In this document: positions 25,601 to 37,226 of the stretch, piece after piece
Layout: each line of letters opens with the position of its first letter
How positions within the stretch are numbered: position 1 is the stretch's first letter
DNA from: Hybos culiciformis
Lineage: Eukaryota > Arthropoda > Insecta > Diptera > Hybotidae
NCBI GenBank assembly: GCA_964007475.1
Contig: OZ023274.1
Coordinates: 21,348,043-21,412,042 of the forward strand
DNA: 64,000 nt
Reading direction: 5' to 3'
The notes under the pieces: model-generated
Seen by the model: the letters and a program-made list of their open reading frames with translations, nothing else
The model's database searches: none
Told to the model about the DNA's origin: nothing
Made by a program: the position numbers and the translations under genes

Positions 25601-28600
25601 AAAGCACAAGAAAATAACAATTTAATTTAATGATATTTAAACATTTTAATAAATATATTTTATTTATTATTATTAAATAATATATTTTTAAAATTTTATA
25701 GCATTCCATTCGACGCCACCAAAGCATAGTAATCGAGGAGGAAATTATATGTCTGATTTTTGTCCAGTTTGTGGAATGCAATTAACTTCAGATGATTGGA
25801 ATTCACATTTTCTTACGGAATTAGGTGAATTTATGTGCAATAAAATTGTACAATATCTACAGTGGCACTCATTTAAATAGCATCTTCGTTTTATCATATT
25901 TCATTGTCCAAAATTATAAATTTTTAGATTTTTTACATTTAGTTAGAGCCACAATACTGAAATTTCTTAAAATCTTAATTCTTTTATTCTCACCATTTTA
26001 TTAAAAAAAATCAATTTTTAAAAATTTATTTAGATTCTAATTTTCTTCTTGTACTGATAAATATTTGCGAAGTTAATTGCATTCATAAAAAAAAATCAAA
26101 AAATTAAATCTCTAAATTAGAAAAAATTAGAAAATTTAAGAAAACTCTAGTAATTTGGACAAAAATATGAAAATAAGAGTGTGCTATTTATATGACTAGC
26201 ACTGTATAATATACAATTGAATGTATAAAAAAAAATGCCATAAAAATAATTTAATATATATAAATATAATTTAATTTAATTAGTTAATTTTCAATTTTAT
26301 ATTTATCTTTTCTTCTTTTTTAATTTCATTTTTTTTTTCATATGTGGAGTTCAGATAGACTTTATAAATTGAGTTGTGGAGCAGATCGATCACATTTTAA
26401 TGCAGAATCATATCAAATTAATGAAAATTTATTAAGATCAAAACATAATCGATGGGAGGTATAGGAAAAATATAATAAATTTTAATAAAAATAAAAAATA
26501 ATTTTATTGTATCTTATCTTAGAGTTTTCGTTTAAACATTATTGTGCGAAAAATTAAAATAAATTTATTTTTAAAAATAGGGCCGGATCTAGGGCTGGAG
26601 CGAAGGTAAGACCGCTCTAGGCGGCAGAATCATACAGGAAAAAAGGAGCCTTTTTAATAAAATTTAATTTGTGCATAAATATTACAATATGTTACATTAC
26701 TTCTTTTACCAAGAAGTAATTTTTCGCAAATTAAACATTGCTATGAAATGTTTTACTGTTTTTTTATTAAGACTCTTATAAAAGAAAATTTGAATTTATT
26801 TATATAGAAAGCGAAAAACCTAATAATATTTTTAATTTTTTCTTACTCTGACTGATTTTGGTTTTTCTTTATAACGGAAATACCTAATTAGAGTTTTCAT
26901 AAAGTTTTTATGTATGTAGTATGTACCGAATAGAAAAACTTAATTATTTAGCTAACTTGGGGGTTAGACGAGAGTAAAAACTAGTTATAACTAAGATGTT
27001 TTTTGAATGTATGTGTGAAAAATTGTATAAAAAAAAAAAAATTATGAAATAGTTATAACTAATAGTTATAACTAAAAAAAATTCTGAATCTAAAGTATTA
27101 CTTGTCAAATGAAATATTTTTTTTTTTAAATGTAAATAAAAACTAAAAAGTGAAGTAAAATAATAAAATAGTTTGTAAATAGTTTTAACTATAGTTTAGC
27201 CAGTGGAGAATAATTACGTCACAAATACAAATAAAAAACTCATACAATTGTAAATAGTTAAGACTAGTTTTTACTCTCGTATAACCACTGCGTAAGGATG
27301 ATATGAATACTAAATTTCCAAATTTATTGAAGTTTTTTTAAGGATTTTGCGAACTGTACCTGTATCGGTAGCTTCTGGAGAACGTTTTTTCTCCAAATTG
27401 AAAATAATTAAAAATGACTTAAGATAATGAATGGCCCAAGAAAGTTATAAAAGGCTTGTTTTTGATGTGGCCATCGGTTGCCACGTTGTAGTGGTTTTTT
27501 ATTTTATAAAAGCGATTTTTTTTTTTTTTTCAAATTCCATTTTTTGCAGAAATTAAAATCCGCAGAGTACCATTAATTAATTAAATGTTTATTTTATACA
27601 TATAACAATCTTAAAATATATAATACCTACATAAAACACAGTCCATTAAAAATTATATGTTTAAAAATTTTCTGTTGATTTGAACAATAAAGGCGCCTTT
27701 TCAAGAAATTTGCTCCAGGCGGAAAAATACTACCATCTGGATCTGTTTTAAAATATTTGTCAGTCTGTTTATTAATTTTTTTTTATTTGGACATACAAGA
27801 TGGTCTTTTCAGGGCTCCATTATTTTTTTCTAAAATTTAAATTATCAAAAATTTCAAAATCTTATTATACTTTAAATTTTACCATATGTACTCATTTTAA
27901 TTAGAATAATCTGAGCAGCGCGTAATTGTACCTTTTATCTAAAATTTATAAGATATATTCGTTTTTTAAAATGGTTTCTTTCGATTAAATTCTCATAAAA
28001 AGTTCATTAAAATTGAAGCCTTTGGTATTATGTAAAGTTTATGTAAAGTTTAAATAATTGAAAGGTGAAAATTAAAATCTAAGATATGTTATATCATTTG
28101 TACTTGCAGACATTTCAAAGAATTCAAAACAATCGCCAAGGAAGATTTAAAATTAAAGTTCGTAAAAGGAAATATGGCAAAGATTTATTTTTTATGGAAA
28201 ATTTATTCTGTCGCTCTTGCCCAATTTGTAGGAGAAAATTTGCGTTAGAATCAGATCGAGATAATGAGGTATCAATATAAATATGTATAAAACAATAAAG
28301 AACAAGAATTAATTATTTTCTAACTATATCATTTATGCTCCAAGTAGTTGGTTCCAGTATTTAATTTAAAGTTAAGAGAATAACTTATAAATTAATACAA
28401 TTTTATTTTAACTTTGTTTCAATGTTTGATTGATTGAATTAACTTTCATTAATACTGCGAATTCAAATTAGAAAGAACTTGATCCTTGTTGTTTTTTTTT
28501 GTATGAAGAGGTTTAAAAATTATTTATTTAATCCTTGTTTTAACTTTCTAATTGACATAGGATGAAATTAAAATTAAAGAAGATCTTCAAACTGTTGATT

Positions 28601-31170
28601 TAGAGAATTGTGAATGTGTTTCGGGTTCAGAAGTAACTCGAAAACCTGGACCTTTAAATTACACAACACCTGCAGAAAGTGATGATTGCGTATCGGCTTC
28701 TAATAATATTTGGGATGGAAATCTTTATAATCATGGTGAGAATGAAATTTTATGAAGTTATATATTTTTTTATTTTGAAAATACAATTTGTTATTAAAAA
28801 TTAAACATCAAAATTCCGCTCAACAGGGTGATTTCACTTTTCCGATCGATTTAGTTTAATCGAACTCTTTTCAAATGTAAAAAATCTTCTTAGTTGGGGG
28901 CAATAATTTTAATACATAAAAATAATGTCAACTAATATTCACTAACTAACCAGAATACTATTTTTATAAAGGAAATTATGCCTAGAAATTTATTCGTATC
29001 GATTCTTCAAATCACATTTCAAATACATAAAAATAAGTAAAAAACGAGTTTTGAAACAAAACCCAATTTGATTCATGAAGAAAAAGAATATTCAAGAGAA
29101 ATGTCCCAACCCAATCAAAAAATCTGAGTCCACTTCTGTGTGTGAAGAAAAATTTATTTTCTATTTTTCCATGCAGCTTGGTCTCAGTTTTGTTTGAAAA
29201 CTCGTTTTTTACTTATTTTTATTTTCTGCCTTTTTCACGTTAACTAAATTACAAATTTACAAATTTTCCTCGATTTTTCATTCAAGTTTTCATAATTGTT
29301 GAAGATTTATCACTAATCATATCGATGAAAATTTTCCCGATCCTTTCCCTGCTTTTCCGGATTTTCCATGGAGTTCTCCACAAAAGCAACTTTATGCAAC
29401 TCATTTCGCCTTACAACTTTGTCTCAGGTTGCAAAACGCTCAAACGATTCCTTAGTCGGAAAAACTCGGGAAAAGCGTTTTACATGAATTTTCCTCGATT
29501 TTTTCTGCAAGTTTTCACCATTGTCGGGGAGAAAGTAATGATGCCAGTTGATAGGGAACTTGATCCTGCATAATTTAGAAAACTTTTTTACCGGAAAATT
29601 TTCCCGAAAAGTCGGAAAATTTTTTCGGAAAAATCGGAAAACTCTGCATTTTTCCCGAAACGGATTTATCATTAATCAAATTTGTACCAAATTTTCAAAT
29701 GATTTTTCTCGATTTTCCGGGTTTTCCATGGAAATTTCCAGTTCAAATGTTGATAGATTCAATTGTCACGCGACATGAACCTGTGTGCCAAATTTCAGCT
29801 CGCTGTGATGACGAAAAGTGGGTCTACGAGAGTGTCGAAAATAGTAAAGATACAGACAGACAAATTCGTGTACGAGTTAATAATAATTGTGGCCTCAAAA
29901 AAATAAAATTTTCCATTCTCATTATTAATTCTTTAGATAAAAATAAAACCGAAATGCCATCAACTACTCAACAATATGCAGACTCATGTGAAGAATCAAG
30001 CAGAGGTGGTTTCTGGGAAAAAGAAGAGAATAAAATTTCTAGTGATGAAGAAGATATAATCGTTGATGACGATATTTGTAAACCTATAATTAAGAAATCT
30101 AGATGTGATGAACCGATAAGGTAAATAATTTAATCTTAGCTATTCTACTTTGTCGCACACATTTATGAGAGTTATTTATATAGAACGAGCAGCCAGACTC
30201 CAAATACAGAAGACTCAACACTAGTTACTAGTTCTGAAGAAACAAATACTTCAAATAATAATAATCGAGAATCATCGCCGGAAGGGATAACCAAATTACC
30301 AAAGAATGACAATCCAAATAATAATAAGGATGTTACTGAGAATAATGATTATAAATGTTTCATATGTGAGTACAAAATATATAAATAATTCACAAATTTA
30401 AGAAAAAAATGTGAAAACACAATTTTAAACCTCAATTCTTGTTTTAGATACAATAGTTAATTTTTACATTTTCTCGTAGATAAAAGTAATGTAATGCACA
30501 AAAAGTTCAATTGCGGAGATAAATGAAAGTGTCATTTTGTTAAGTTAAATTCCTTATTATGCATTTAGTTTTAGATATATTATTTAAAAAAACTTATTCA
30601 ACCGTTTCGCAGAATTCTCGAACCGGTTAAAAAATATACTTAAGGGGCGTCATAGTTTGTTAAATTAACTGTACGAAATGATTCGTTTGTTATTCGAACA
30701 TTTTTACTCTTATGTTTTTGTAATGTATAATCGACAATAGTTTCAAATTGGACAAACATTATTAACTTATCTTAAAAATTATGCTGATAATTTTGATTAA
30801 TACATGTTTTGATTATTTCAAGTATTTTGTGAACTAATTGTTTAAAACGTTATTCTTCTGGGGGGCGGGGGTCTTCGGAATTTGTTACGATCTGTTACTA
30901 TGGGGGGGGGGGGGGGGGTTAAAAACGGCAAAAACAGCGTTACGTAATTTGTGAACAATCCCTAATGAAATATGTGCGATGTAAAAAAAAAAAAAATAAT
31001 AATAGCACATATCTTTTTTTATTTGTTATACCGTATAACAAATATACCTATTCCAGTTTTTATGATAAATTCAAATATTTAAAACTTTTTTTTTCTTTAC
31101 AGGCTTACGACGTCCAAATTTTGTCAGTGGCATCAAGACTGCACCTCAACAGTGTTGTACGCACACTTAA
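16647..31170 (+). CDS. RNF220: RNF220-type E3 ubiquitin ligase, 5' partial, RING damaged
   Basis: Exons seen: 16647-16865, 16944-17088, 25702-25824, 26355-26458, 28110-28268, 28561-28735, 29937-30120, 30184-30365, and a last candidate 31103-31170. Every junction has GT-AG ends and matching phase, giving about 430 residues without the start. RNF220 proteins are RING E3 ligases acting on nuclear and transcription-related substrates. Family landmarks, in order: an FPPQLL segment, a CPVCGMQL zinc-binding segment (exon 3), the TFQRIQNNRQGRFKIKVRKR block matching the family's conserved TFLRVRANRQTRL region (exon 5) followed by a second CPIC pair, an EMPST segment, acidic linkers, and finally DYKCFIC, the start of the C-terminal RING. 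The first coding exon was not found upstream. Beyond CFIC the RING is not intact (separate entry). Family assignment is strong; function of this copy is uncertain. Confidence 0.85.
18648..18767 (-). other. Possible isolated coding exon, unknown protein
   Basis: On the minus strand a TTTTGTTGCAG acceptor and a CATTTCG-gtaaga donor bracket 120 bases with no stop. They encode a basic, cysteine-containing segment including YECGMMTKKRKNYCKETKC and HHHS. Base composition is less AT-rich than the flanks. It lies in an RNF220 intron on the opposite strand. I do not recognise the family and found no partner exon, so it may be a nested gene, a relic or chance. Confidence 0.3.
19288..19779. mobile_element. 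pogo/Tigger-type MITE (492 bp)
   Basis: The termini are CAGGTAACGCTTGATTAACA and, reversed, CAGGTAACCCTTGATTAACA, flanked on both sides by TA. TA target duplication plus a CAGGTAACCCTTGATTAAC-like end is the hallmark of Tigger/pogo DNA transposons. Multiple internal AACACGG copies lie in the left half. There is no transposase frame, so it is non-autonomous. It sits in an RNF220 intron. Confidence 0.85.
19988..20111 (-). other. Possible terminal exon, unknown protein
   Basis: A TTTATTTCAG acceptor is followed on the minus strand by an open frame ending in TAG at 19988. It includes FAYFGKSCNEIMNQINHKVK and then KTDKYVFLGNN. The amino-acid mix is more protein-like than other open frames nearby, but no family is recognised and no upstream exon was found. 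Confidence 0.2.
25702..25824 (+). CDS. RNF220: RNF220 exon with CPVC zinc-binding motif
   Basis: Acceptor TTTTATAG and donor TTAG-gtgaat flank a 123-base exon, phase 1 on both sides. It encodes SDFCPVCGMQLTSDDWNSHF, which aligns with the APICPICQVLLRPSELQEHM segment of vertebrate RNF220. The 8.6-kb intron before it is the longest in the gene and contains a MITE. Confidence 0.85.
26579..27745 (+). mobile_element. hAT transposon relic with transposase C-terminus
   Basis: Around 27350-27460 the plus strand encodes RTVPVSVASGERFFSKLKII, followed after two stops by MAQESYKRLVFDVAIG. This is the hAT C-terminal dimerisation region (family pattern LPVSVASGERSFSKLKLIK). The edges carry related ends, GGGCCGGATCTAGGG and the reverse-strand CAGATCCAGATGG, flanked by similar A/T-rich octamers. 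Stops and frameshifts show it is dead. It lies within an RNF220 intron, same orientation. Confidence 0.75.
29027..29222. repeat. Inverted repeat, ~36-bp arms
   Basis: AAATAAGTAAAAAACGAGTT at 29032 onward is matched in reverse complement by 29187-29222, with one or two mismatches over about 36 bases. The loop of about 125 bp is unique. It is intronic in RNF220 and probably a small MITE. Confidence 0.7.
29280..29930. repeat. Diverged repeated segment rich in TTTTCCCGATTTTCCGG
   Basis: Two diverged copies of a module (GATTTATCAyTAATCA, then a CGATTTTCCGG-like stretch, then TTTTCCATGGA) lie about 350 bp apart, with many TTTTCCCGA/TCGGGAAAA motifs between. The right end carries CAAATTTCAGCTCG and ACAGACAGACAAATTCGTG. 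Such motifs are common near the ends of insect interspersed repeats. The open frames on both strands here derive from this repeat. It ends directly before the RNF220 exon at 29937. Confidence 0.5.
30641..30963. repeat. MITE-like repeat with 17-G tract
   Basis: The segment ends with TTACGTAATTTGTGAACAAT and starts with an AGGGGCGTCAT-like end. It contains a GGGGGGCGGGGGT stretch and a run of 17 G at 30902-30918 in a strongly AT-rich background. The same TTACGTAA-TTGTGAAC end occurs at about 54415. It sits in the last RNF220 intron, between the two halves of the RING. Confidence 0.45.
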
Positions 31171-31190
31171 AAATTATTTTTATTTATTTT
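31103..31190 (+). pseudogene. RNF220: Degenerate RING-finger exon of RNF220
   Basis: A TTTCTTTACAG acceptor precedes this block. Spliced to the previous exon (phase 1), the frame closes at TAA 31168-31170 after about 22 codons with no RING pattern. Yet RING-like pieces occur in order in different frames. AYDVQILSV resembles the segment between the first cysteine pairs, CQWHQDC resembles C-x-H-x2-C, QQC resembles the next cysteine, and RTL resembles the conserved WLRTL. The last C-x2-C pair is missing and AT-rich sequence follows. This fits a RING exon broken by several small indels. A chance resemblance or local assembly error cannot be excluded. Confidence 0.45.
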
Positions 31191-32766
31191 TTTTTTAAAT
31201 AAATTCTATAAATAATATTTTGCCAAACAACATTTAATAAAATTTATTTAAAAAATTAAATTATATATATACATAAATATTGTATTAACTTTAGAGACTT
31301 ATTATATGATTATAATTATTGATTATATTTAATATATAACACATAATTATAATATTATATTTATATATATAAAATAAATAAATAAAATAATGAAAACATA
31401 ATAAATTATATTATGTAAATAATTATTTAACAAAAATAAAGTAATTAATAATGTTTAGCAATATTAAAAAAAAAAATAACAAAATTTTCGTTAAAGCACA
31501 TATGTTTGAGAGTTTTTTTTTATTCAATTATTTTATTATTATTAATTATTTGATTTCAATGTTAACCAAAATAAAGTGGTTTATTTTTTTTTATTTAAAT
31601 TATTTTTAAATTTTTAGGAAATTGGTTTTGATTGAGTAATTTGTGTACTAATTTTCCTTTTTTTTTTCGAAAAACTTTTCGAAAAATAATGAATGAATTT
31701 TATTTCATTTAATAAAGTGCATGGAACATCTGAAATTCAATTAACGAATGATATGTATTCTCGGTTAGTTTGGCTGAAAGACTTTCGAAGAAACAAAAAA
31801 TTGGTTTTCAAGTACTTTTGTAATAAAAAAAAAATTTTTAATTCTTATTAATCCAAAATTATTATTTTTCATCCAAAATTATTATTGTTTATTTTGCTTC
31901 TTTGACAAAGTTTGTTGATCGCTTTGAGTTTTAGTTCTAATATAGTTGAAGTGTTATTGGTTCCTGCAATCTTATAAAAACCTTACGTTAGCGAAATAAA
32001 TTGCTTTTTTTTTTTAAATAATTTAACTTAATGTTCCGTCTTCAATTGTTTGGGTGAAATATTTTTACAATTCAAATGAAAGTTTAGTATATTGCACAAT
32101 ATATTGAATACATTTACCTAAATGTTCGTACAAAATTAAAACTGTATGCAATGCATACAACACAGTAATTTGATTTATGAGTGAAAAGGATTTTTTATTT
32201 GGCTAGTAAAATTTGTTGCTAAAGGTTTTTTAACCTTTATCATTATTTAAAAGGATAATAAATCAAATGCATACATACTAACGTATAAATTTAACTAGTT
32301 TATGGAATCATATCAGATTCTTATGATTATTGGGAATGGAAATTTTATAAATAACTATTTAAGTTAATTATTAGAAAAACATTGTTCTCGAGAAAGTAAC
32401 TATATTTTGTTGGTTTTCGGAGGATTATTTAAGCCAATTTTATTAAAAAAACAATGTGGTTGAGCAGGATTTAGTACGGGTTTGTAACTTGGAAAAAAAG
32501 AGATATTTATTAAAAGCTTCTTTATATTTGTGTGAACTCTTAGACATGAAGAGAGGAAGCGTCTTAAAATATATAAGTATAATGCAATATATTTGATGTG
32601 TTAATAATTAATATTAAAACAAATTCATGAACCAGGAAAATCAGAATATGGATTGCTAAGGTACATTATTTATCTGTACCATTAAATATATATTAATTAT
32701 AAAAATATAAGGAAATAAGTCTGTTTTTTTTTTATTTTGTTTATTATATATAAGATTGTATTTCCT
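31186..32766. other. Intergenic, between convergent RNF220 and SNX14
   Basis: AT-rich with no exon-like block on either strand. No intact RING exon for RNF220 was found here. On the minus side a TTTATT motif near 32740 would serve as a reversed AATAAA polyadenylation signal for SNX14. Confidence 0.55.
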
Positions 32767-35700
32767 TTAAGTTCTAAATTCAACATATAATTCTGATAAT
32801 ACAGCATCAAATACACAATACATTAAATGTTTATTCAATACAGGACATTGTAAAACTTCTAAAATATCTCCCAAACCGGAGTTATATTTAGTCAATAAAG
32901 ATTTGGCAAAATTTTTTCTGTCTAACAATTCAGCCGATGAAATATCAGAATGCTTCTCTTCAAATAAATGTTCTTCTAGTAAAGTTATTAAAATTGCTAA
33001 CCTTGGTTGATATAAGCCCAAACTTATTAACTTATTAATTGTATTGCAAATAATATTATCAATGCCATCTTGCCATAACGATGTCAAAGAAAATAATAAT
33101 TTAACGAAAAATGTTTTGATTTTTAAAAGTTTATATGCTGAAATAAATACAAAATTTTAATGAAATGAAAAAAAAAAGTTGTTTAAATTGCAAAGAGAAG
33201 TTTACATTATGAATTGATTAAAGCCCGGTATTCACGATTCAAATACAAAATTGAGTAGGACACTGCTCAACTTACTTTGATCAAAGTAACTTGGACAAAG
33301 TGTACTTGGATCGTGAAAACCGGGCATTAGCGATGATATAGAAGAAGATGTGAATTCCAGGGCCAGGGGTTTTTGAAGATTCTAATCACTAAATAACCGG
33401 ATAATAAGTACGGGGTCAAACCTTGTCATGCTTTCTAATTGATTCAGCTTTCACCAACACTTTTGAAACTTCTAGTTAGCTAATTTTTTAATTCGATTTT
33501 TAATAATTTTGAAGATAAATACTATTAGAAGAAAATATTTGATATGAAGACCTATAATCTCACCTAAGTATAAAAGAGATCTTGAAGCTCCAATAATTTC
33601 AAATGAAACATAAAATGATCTTTGGAATTTTTTTGAGAATTTGCTTAAACCAAATAAATCTCCAAATAAAAGTGTTGTTTCAAAAGAATATGATTTTTCT
33701 CGTTTGGGTTTCGGCGGCTCACAATTAACTTCGATGCCAACATCCGTCCTGAAATAAAAATATGTAACTAACAATAAGCTAAACTTTTTCTTTAAAGTGT
33801 TTGAGGACAAATTAATCAAATATCAAAAGAAATTAAAAGTAACCAGTACCTAGGAGACCGAGCTAAGCTCAGGAGTGCAATATGTTTTTTTTTGTTGTTT
33901 TTTTCGCGGATTTTGGTTTTTTTTCCGATTTTGTCGTCATTTTCGCAGGTTAGTAAAAATCACACTTGATTGGGATGAATTTTATTTTTAATTGATAATT
34001 TTCGCAGTTTTTTGCGGTTTCGCAGATTTTGTCGCGGATTTTGAGGGTGAGTATCAATTAGATTTGAGGAGCGTGAATTTCATTTTTGATTTACAATTTT
34101 CCCGATTTTTGGCGGCTTTTTCGGGTTTTCGAATTTTCCCACCAATGAATCCTAGCTAGATAGATTTTTCGCCACCGTAAGCGCCGTATTGTAAATTTCA
34201 TCGAAAACTATCAAATCGTTTTCTAGAACGAGATTAGATATATATGCATAGGCTCGTTTTATATTATGTATAGGATATATGCGATTTTGACTTATAATTG
34301 CTCTCGATTGCTTTATTTATTATTTACTGTAAACACTTACTCTTGTTCCAAAGATTGAATGAAAGTTAACAGAAATGCATCTAAGTTTTGACCTCGTTCA
34401 CGTCTCAGCTTTTGTGTCACCGAATTATAAATATTTGAATTTGCTGAAGTTATCTGGACATGATATTACAATATAAATTTCTATATATTTTATTACAATG
34501 AAAATAAATTTTACATTTGAGCTCGGCTCTAAAGCAAAAGCGTCCCATACAGTTGGAATTTCTTGAGCAACTTCCCCATCTAAAGTTTTCAATGCTCCCT
34601 TAATTTTTGATCGAATTTTTGCGACTGTGTTTTGATCCGGATTCCTAGAATACAAAACTTTAAATGTAATTATAATTTGCCTCAAAAATATTTACTATAA
34701 AGCATTTTAAAAATAAGCTAATCAAATTTTTTGTACAGTAAAGTTAAACTTAATTTCCTCCATCTGAGTTTATTATTTTGACTAAAGCTTTCCCAAAAAA
34801 AAAAAAATAATTATGGCAAAAATGATGTTTTATGTATATGTTATGGCCAAAATACAAAATCTCATATTGTATATATTTGCTGGCACAAGATTAGGCAAAT
34901 GTATTTACCATCTCGTAAATGTTAATAATACATTACATTTACCACCCCGATTGGCCCCATTTTTGTGTAGGGAGTTGACGGGATTAGACGGTATTATTAA
35001 CATCTACGAGATGGTAAACTTACATTTGCCTAATCTTGTAGTTAATGTACACATTTAGCGGCAAATGTATTTATATATCTGTAAATGTACAGGTACCGTA
35101 ACATACAAAAAGTAAATAAGAATAATATCCGTCGAATCACGTAATTTTTTTCAGACTCATCAGCTAAATAGGTTGATTTTTGAACAAAATAAAAACATTT
35201 TTATGGCATCCTACCTGCTATCTTCTAAATATTCAATTTCTCTACTTCCATAAATTAATTTGAAATATTCTGTTGTTTTGCAGAATTCTTTCCTTAGTTT
35301 GCCTTCAAGCAAGTTTTTAACATTCTGTTGTGCTCTATTGAGATTAGTTTCATGTGGTAAGTTTATTAGTTTATCTTTCTTTGTTAAATTTTCATAATCT
35401 TTGACTAATTTTTCTGATTCTTGTTGAAGCTGAGATAATTTAATTGGATTAATACTAGCGATGTTAGTTTCCTTATTCAAAGATTCTTAAAAGAAATATA
35501 AAATTATAATGTTATTGTTCAAAAAATTCAAACTTTTCATATTTTTTCCTTATTTCGACAAAATGAGACATCAAAAAACACTCCCAAAACCTCGATTGCA
35601 CAAGAAAAACATATAAAGTGACCAATAAAATTATTTACCAACGTCTAAATAGAACTTTAGAACATCAACCATTCCTTTCTTTTTCAAAAATTGCATATAA

Positions 35701-36917
35701 GAATATAGTTTATTGTTATCTGTCAAAATTGTTGAATCTCTTTCGATGTTTTTCAAATTAGAGTTATCAACAAATTCTTTTAAAAATTCAACTTTCTGAA
35801 CATCTGAATCAAAATGTGTTATTTTTGATTTTGATAACATTTGAATTATCATTAAATTTAATAAACCTAAAAAAAAAAAAAAATAAGTGAGCTAACTTTT
35901 TCTTCTTATTGAATAAAATTTCGGAGTGGTATTTTTTTTAATAAAGAGGAGAAATAAGGTAACTTTCACCAAGTAACTCAACCTAAAAATCACAAATCTT
36001 GTTTTTATGAAAGCGTCATCACCGCTTTCATCAAGGTTTACATAAAAGGTTACTCATACTTAGAGTTATCAAAGTTTATTATATTGAAATTCTTATAAAA
36101 TACCTGGATCAGACATAACATCCATTAAAGGTAATAATACCCAACACGCAAGCAATTCTCTAATTAAGCTAAAAAATATTTTGCTATCAAAATTTTCGCT
36201 GTGAAAAATCTTTGGTATCAAACATTTTGCTACAGCACGTAAATAATCTTTCTCTGATTGACGATTAACAGTTGCCGGATGAATTGGTAAGTCTCTTTTC
36301 AAATATTCATTTGGTAATTTATTTAATGAGACTCCATCATTTAACATTGATTGGACATAATCGATGTGCTTGAAAACTAATGGACATATTTTTTGTGTTA
36401 TAAATGTTGCAGCATCTAATTTTCTTATTCTATGAATTAAATGTGCAGTAGCTTCTCTCAAATTTGTTTTCAATGTGTGAACGAAATTTTCATCATGGGA
36501 CAAAAGTGAAAACCAACTCTGCACAAAACTGCTTATAATTTTTGAATAAAAACTTTGTACTGCTTTATCTAATTTAGGATTTATTAAAAGTATCTGCGAT
36601 GAATTAACTGCTTCTAAATGTCTTTTACAATTCCTTTCTTGGCAAATTTCACATTGGCTTATTGATCGCTCAACCTAAAAAAAAAAAAAATAATTAAAAC
36701 TATAAAAGGAAATATTGACATAAATCTGTGCAAAATAGATTCCAACTTTGAACTTCGAACGTAATGTTCCTCGTACTACTTACTAACCTTATTCAGTTTT
36801 TTATCTGGAAAATATCTATTTTTTAAAATAACAATTTTATCTCCATGTGCAATCAATAAAACCGATATAATGTTTCCACAAGAAAATGATGCAAAAACAA
36901 ATAATCCTTGAACTTTC
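32767..36917 (-). CDS. SNX14: Sorting nexin-14-like protein lacking a visible PX domain, 5' partial
   Basis: Exons in transcript order: 36917-36788, 36674-36104, 35866-35639, 35485-35215, 34644-34515, 34453-34341, 33748-33564, 33137-32767. All have GT-AG ends and matching phase, giving about 665 residues; the first exon is not found. SNX14-family proteins are ER-anchored sorting nexins involved in lipid handling at organelle contacts. Seen in order: a hydrophobic membrane segment (FVFASFSCGNIISVLLIA), the family motif CEICQERNCKRH (SNX14: CAVCGKVKCKRH), a PXA domain ending LLPLMDVMSDPG, an RGS domain (YMQFLKKKGMVDVLKFYL to EYFKLIYGSREIE), a SKIKG linker, then the nexin-C region (LTSLWQDGIDNIICN, VLQCPVLNKHLMY). 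The family's PX domain belongs between SKIKG and the TQKLRRERGQNLDAFLL block. Here only a 61-base intron and short linker lie there. SNX25/snazarus is the alternative but fits the motifs less well. Confidence 0.92.
33223..33325. repeat. Short MITE (103 bp) in SNX14 intron
   Basis: The ends are GCCCGGTATTCACGATTCAA and, reversed, GCCCGGTTTTCACGATCCAA, nearly perfect 20-bp inverted termini on a 103-bp element. The interior also folds (CTTTGATCAAAG). The ends resemble those of PIF/ISL2EU-type MITEs, but the class is inferred only from the look of the ends. Confidence 0.75.
33840..34240. repeat. Diverged repeat with CGCGGATTTT units
   Basis: Tandem-like, diverged units of about 90 bp contain a GCGGATTTTG, CCGATTTT or TTTTGCGG stretch followed by a GAATTTyATTTTTrATT stretch. 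It begins with CCTAGGAGACCGAGCTAAGC. The region fills the intron between two SNX14 exons and has no coding frame. Confidence 0.5.
34885..35039. repeat. Foldback element in SNX14 intron sharing core modules
   Basis: ACAAGATTAGGCAAATGTA on the left is mirrored by TACATTTGCCTAATCTTGT on the right, with arms of about 45 bp (TTACCATCTCGTAAATGTTA-like inner part). The loop contains ATACATTACATTTACC and GATTGGCCCCATTTTTGTGT. Both modules recur in the core of the foldback element at 50591-51082. No target duplication was identified at its edges. Confidence 0.7.
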
Positions 36918-36975
36918 CTAAAAACAAAAATATAAAAAATAATGTATGTTTTTGATTGTATTGCTGATACTTTAT

Positions 36976-37071
36976 TATGTTAATTTTTATATTATTTGTT
37001 GTAATTGCTGAACATTAGTAGGTACCCCTTATTGGTCAGCAATTACAACAAATAATATAAAAATTAACATA
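36976..37071. repeat. Perfect 36-bp-stem hairpin
   Basis: 36976-37011 and 37036-37071 are exact reverse complements over 36 bases, with a 24-base loop containing GGTACCCCTT. It lies 58 bases upstream of the first recognised SNX14 exon on the minus strand. The stem would read as a short hydrophobic start (MLIFILFVVIA) on either strand, followed by a stop. Confidence 0.85.
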
Positions 37072-37226
37072 CCTAATATTATTTTTAGTTTGATAACATT
37101 TAGATTTTAGACAAATTAAAGTTTCAAAATATATATGGCCTATTTAGGCGATAAGAACAAGAACTACAAGGGCAAACACTTTGATAAACTAACCAAATAT
37201 CTCCTTATATTTTGACTAGAAATGAG

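Noticed and set aside
29325..29900. Overlapping plus and minus frames of about 80 codons
   Set aside because: They lie in the TTTTCCCGA-rich repeat; the last one only becomes genuine coding sequence where the RNF220 exon begins at 29937.
36976..37071. Hydrophobic MLIFILFVVIA as the missing first SNX14 exon
   Set aside because: The frame hits a stop right after the stem and has no donor in the needed phase; it is an accident of the hairpin.
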